Part shown: positions 13,779 through 15,733 of the stretch, piece by piece
How positions within the stretch are numbered: the stretch's first letter is position 1
Layout: each line of letters starts with the position of its first letter
Assembly: GCA_002780705.1 (NCBI GenBank)
Contig: PEUP01000065.1
Location: forward strand, 17,594-33,326
Direction of reading: 5' to 3'
Length of the DNA stretch: 15,733 bases
Source of the DNA: Elusimicrobia bacterium CG03_land_8_20_14_0_80_50_18
GTDB taxonomy: Bacteria > CG03
Position numbers and translations under genes: made by a program
The notes under the pieces: model-generated
What the model was told of the DNA's origin: nothing
Database searches by the model: none
The model's input: only the letters and a program-made list of their open reading frames with translations

Positions 13779-15119
13779 TCAGACTTTCCAGCTCTTTTTG
13801 CTTGCCGCCTCTTTGTTGAATTTCTTCCAGAACTTTGGAGCTCTTTTGGATATGGCTTCGGAAAGTTTCTTCTCGTCAAAAGCGAGAATCTTCTTGTTCT
13901 GCATAAGTATTCTGCCGCTTGCAATCGTCGTATCAACCTGGGAGTTGACCAGGCCGAAAATCAGATGGCCGAGGAAATTACCGGAATTGAGCGGAGTGGG
14001 CGGGAGATAATCCATTATCGCAATGTCCGCAACTTTGCCCTTCGCTATTGTGCCAAACGATCCTCCGAAGATGCGTGAAGCTATTTCCGCATTGTTCTGT
14101 AATAACATCGTCGGGGCTTCCATGAATCCCACGCGCGGGTCCGCATTCGCGTGTCTTGCTATAAGGTAAGCGCAGCGAAGCTGCTGGAGCATATTGGAAC
14201 TCATACCGTCGCTTCCGAGGCCGACGAGGATTCCTTTTTTCAGAAGCCCCAGCACATCAGCCCAGCCCACGGCATTGTTCATATTTGATTCCGGATTGTG
14301 CACAACGATTGAACCGGATTTCTTTATCAGCGCGGCTTCTTTGCCGCTGACATGAACGCAGTGCACGAGTATTGTTTTTTTGCCGAGAGCGCCTAATTTA
14401 TTCAACCTTTCCAAAACTCTCATTTTGTATTTTTTGACTGAAGCGTCCTCGTCGGATTTGGCTTCCGCCACATGAACATGCAGCCCGCAATTATATTTCT
14501 TCGCGAGATCCGCGGAAGCTTTGAGCGTCTTATCGTTCACCGTGAAAGCCGCGTGAAGGCCCACCATGCACCGTATCAGCGGATGTTTTTCTTTTTTTAA
14601 TTTCTTCAGAAATCTCTCGTTCTCCTCAACGCCTTCAAGACCCTTCCCGTATCTGTCGCTTGAACCGAGCGTGAGCGCTGTCCGTATGCCGGCTTTCTCA
14701 CAGGCTTTCATCAGAGTATCAAGCGAACCTTTCTGATAAGACTGGCTCTCGTGATGGTCAATAATCGTGGTTGTTCCCCATCTTATACATTCCCCGAGGG
14801 CGTAAAGCGCGGAAAGATAAATATCGTCTTTATCCAGCGCACGGTCAAGCGGCCACCAAAGTTTGTCTAAAACTTCCTGAAAGTTTTTAGCAGGCACTCC
14901 GGGAATCCCCATCCCGCGGGCCATTGTTGAATAAAGATGATGATGGGCGCATATAAAACCCGGCAGAACAACTTTGCCTTCTGCATCTATGACATTTACA
15001 CCGGACCTTCTGATTTTAGAAGCCACGGCGTCAATTTTGCCGTCTTTGATATAAACATCCGCCTTCCTGACATTCTTTCCGTCAAACACAGTGCCGTTCT
15101 TAATTAAAATCTTGCTCAT
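13779..15119 (-). CDS. ssnA: SsnA-type amidohydrolase (putative aminohydrolase)
   Basis: A 446-residue metal-dependent hydrolase of the amidohydrolase superfamily, closest in pattern to SsnA, a protein of unknown substrate often found with selenium-dependent molybdenum hydroxylases. Visible metal and catalytic elements are HxH in FICAHHHLYSTMARGM (H59, H61), HVHVAEA (H214, H216), VHCVHVSG (H253, H256) and LGSDGM (D304). The N-terminal beta-sandwich segment (1-57) and its C-terminal return (about 380-420, KGKVADIAIMDY) are in place. A strong ribosome binding site supports the start. It runs opposite to all upstream genes, convergent with purH. No selenium or molybdenum-hydroxylase gene is present here, so its usual context is missing. 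Related deaminases (for example guanine deaminase or chlorohydrolase-like) are alternatives. Confidence 0.85.
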   Translation of the reverse strand: MSKILIKNGTVFDGKNVRKADVYIKDGKIDAVASKIRRSGVNVIDAEGKVVLPGFICAHHHLYSTMARGMGIPGVPAKNFQEVLDKLWWPLDRALDKDDIYLSALYALGECIRWGTTTIIDHHESQSYQKGSLDTLMKACEKAGIRTALTLGSSDRYGKGLEGVEENERFLKKLKKEKHPLIRCMVGLHAAFTVNDKTLKASADLAKKYNCGLHVHVAEAKSDEDASVKKYKMRVLERLNKLGALGKKTILVHCVHVSGKEAALIKKSGSIVVHNPESNMNNAVGWADVLGLLKKGILVGLGSDGMSSNMLQQLRCAYLIARHANADPRVGFMEAPTMLLQNNAEIASRIFGGSFGTIAKGKVADIAIMDYLPPTPLNSGNFLGHLIFGLVNSQVDTTIASGRILMQNKKILAFDEKKLSEAISKRAPKFWKKFNKEAASKKSWKV

Positions 15120-15129
15120 AACTTTTCAA

Positions 15130-15135
15130 CTCCTT
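15130..15135 (-). promoter_or_regulatory. Ribosome binding site of ssnA
   Basis: On the minus strand AAGGAG lies about 10 bases before the ATG at 15119. It is among the clearest ribosome binding sites in the window and fixes the start. Confidence 0.75.
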
Positions 15136-15194
15136 TTTAACAATTCCATAAGCTCTGAATAAATTTCTCCGGGCGACAGACACGACTATTTTCC

Positions 15195-15200
15195 ATTATA
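15195..15200 (-). promoter_or_regulatory. Possible -10 box (TATAAT) upstream of ssnA
   Basis: A perfect TATAAT on the minus strand lies in the 100-base gap between the zf-TFIIB gene and ssnA and would give a leader of about 70 bases. No good -35 hexamer sits at 16-18 bases; the nearest TTG-rich hexamer (TTGGCT) is only about 9 bases away. A sigma-54 reading was tested and the spacing does not fit. Call with caution. Confidence 0.35.
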
Positions 15201-15219
15201 CTGCAAAATAGCCAACGCT

Positions 15220-15642
15220 TTACTGCGGCGAGAACTTGCCCGCCTCTATCAAAAAAAGCTCTATCGCTATCAGTTCTTCCTGCGCCTTTTCTTTAAGTTT
15301 GTCAATCCAACCCGCGCTTTCCTCGTGCATGGCCTTCAGTTCGCCCGCGTCCAGCCACAACCCGTCGCATTCGGAACATACATCCACCCTGATACCGCTT
15401 TCCTGCGCATATTCTATGGTGTGGAGTTTCTCGTCGCAGCGGGGACATTTTAGCTCGCCCTTATAGGTTTTTGACGTTGCGCCGGCGACCCCCGAGTCCA
15501 ACTTGAACCAGTCCTTATTTTGCTTTATTTCCCTCAGTTCATCTTTATCAAACCAGAACCCTCCGCATGTTTTACACTTATGGTAAACGACATCGGCAAA
15601 AATACCGTTTTCTAAAACTTTTTGGCATTTCGGGCAATTCAT
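15220..15642 (-). CDS. Tandem zf-TFIIB zinc-ribbon protein
   Basis: A 140-residue protein with two copies of the small TFIIB-type zinc ribbon: C3-x2-C6 with C23-x2-C26 (CPKC, CKTCGGFWFDKDEL) and C66-x2-C69 with C89-x2-C92 (CPRC, CSECDGLWLDAGEL). Each copy has the GG/DG-x-W-x-D tail typical of the family. The C-terminal 35 residues (about 105-140) form a predicted charged amphipathic helix. The function of such bacterial proteins is not established; nucleic-acid or protein binding is assumed. The start at 15642 is at an ATG with only weak ribosome-binding complementarity upstream. It precedes ssnA on the same strand by 100 bases, with a possible separate promoter between. Confidence 0.88.
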   Translation of the reverse strand: MNCPKCQKVLENGIFADVVYHKCKTCGGFWFDKDELREIKQNKDWFKLDSGVAGATSKTYKGELKCPRCDEKLHTIEYAQESGIRVDVCSECDGLWLDAGELKAMHEESAGWIDKLKEKAQEELIAIELFLIEAGKFSPQ

Positions 15643-15733
15643 TTGGTTATGTCAAGATCTTTCCGCAAATTCAGCTCCATCATTATTCCTCACGCATTAA
15701 CAGCAATCGGGGATAAGCCCAACATTATCTCCG
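15643..15733. other. Window-edge segment upstream of the zinc-ribbon gene
   Basis: Ninety-one bases with no supported gene. On the minus strand a 14-codon frame overlaps the zinc-ribbon start by ATGA, but it is closed upstream by a TGA and is too short to call. A weak TTGCTG with TAATGA (15-base spacing) could be promoter-like. The segment may hold the promoter of the zinc-ribbon gene or the end of a gene beyond the window. Confidence 0.3.

Noticed and set aside
15195..15219. Sigma-54 promoter reading (TGGC ... TTGCA) before ssnA on the minus strand.
   Set aside because: The GG and GC elements are 7 bases apart instead of 10.
15643..15690. Short minus-strand frame of 14 codons overlapping the zinc-ribbon start by ATGA.
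   Set aside because: It is bounded upstream by a TGA, has no family similarity and is too short to support as a gene.

Overview
The window reads as a dense, nearly all plus-strand stretch of chromosome from an uncultured, probably Gram-negative bacterium. Heptose (LPS-core) genes gmhA and rfaE2 argue for an outer membrane. The gene order aroQ - pepQ/papA - efp - accB - accC, the very frequent ATGA stop/start overlaps, the DUF116 protein, and a CTGCC/GGCAG palindromic element at the left edge (a type I associate with candidate-phylum genomes) fit lineages such as Elusimicrobiota or Omnitrophota. That placement is inference; no rRNA or tRNA is present to test it. No phage, CRISPR or transposase genes are visible.

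Layout. (1) 1-119: non-coding, with nested inverted repeats and a 13-base direct repeat. (2) 120-1498: a DUF116 gene overlapping miaA (tRNA isopentenyltransferase). (3) 1499-1658: an intergenic gap occupied almost exactly by a strongly self-complementary element, probably a structured RNA. (4) 1659-9315: one tightly packed run, aroQ, an M24 (Xaa-Pro-type) peptidase, efp, accB, accC, gmhA, rfaE2, a CE4 polysaccharide deacetylase, mltG and tldD, linking shikimate metabolism, translation, fatty-acid initiation and cell-envelope building. (5) 9296-13740: a likely internal promoter followed by a CHASE2 class III adenylate cyclase, a CRP/FNR regulator, a PII-like protein and purH. (6) 13779-15642, minus strand: an SsnA-type amidohydrolase preceded by a two-ribbon zf-TFIIB protein, convergent with purH.

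How the genes work together. The cyclase and the CRP-family protein could form a complete cAMP signal-and-response pair, followed by a nitrogen/energy-type PII sensor and a purine biosynthesis enzyme. The envelope genes (heptose synthesis, peptidoglycan glycan termination by MltG, a secreted deacetylase) follow the acetyl-CoA carboxylase genes directly.

The points most worth a second look are: (a) the structured element between miaA and aroQ, with a 19-pair outer helix and an inner hairpin carrying two tandem G-A steps; (b) an AccB protein in the canonical accB-accC position whose biotin-accepting lysine is replaced by glycine; (c) a PII protein with a shortened T-loop and no uridylylatable tyrosine; (d) a TTGTCG-N17-TATAAT promoter that would place the transcription start at the cyclase start codon, implying a leaderless mRNA.
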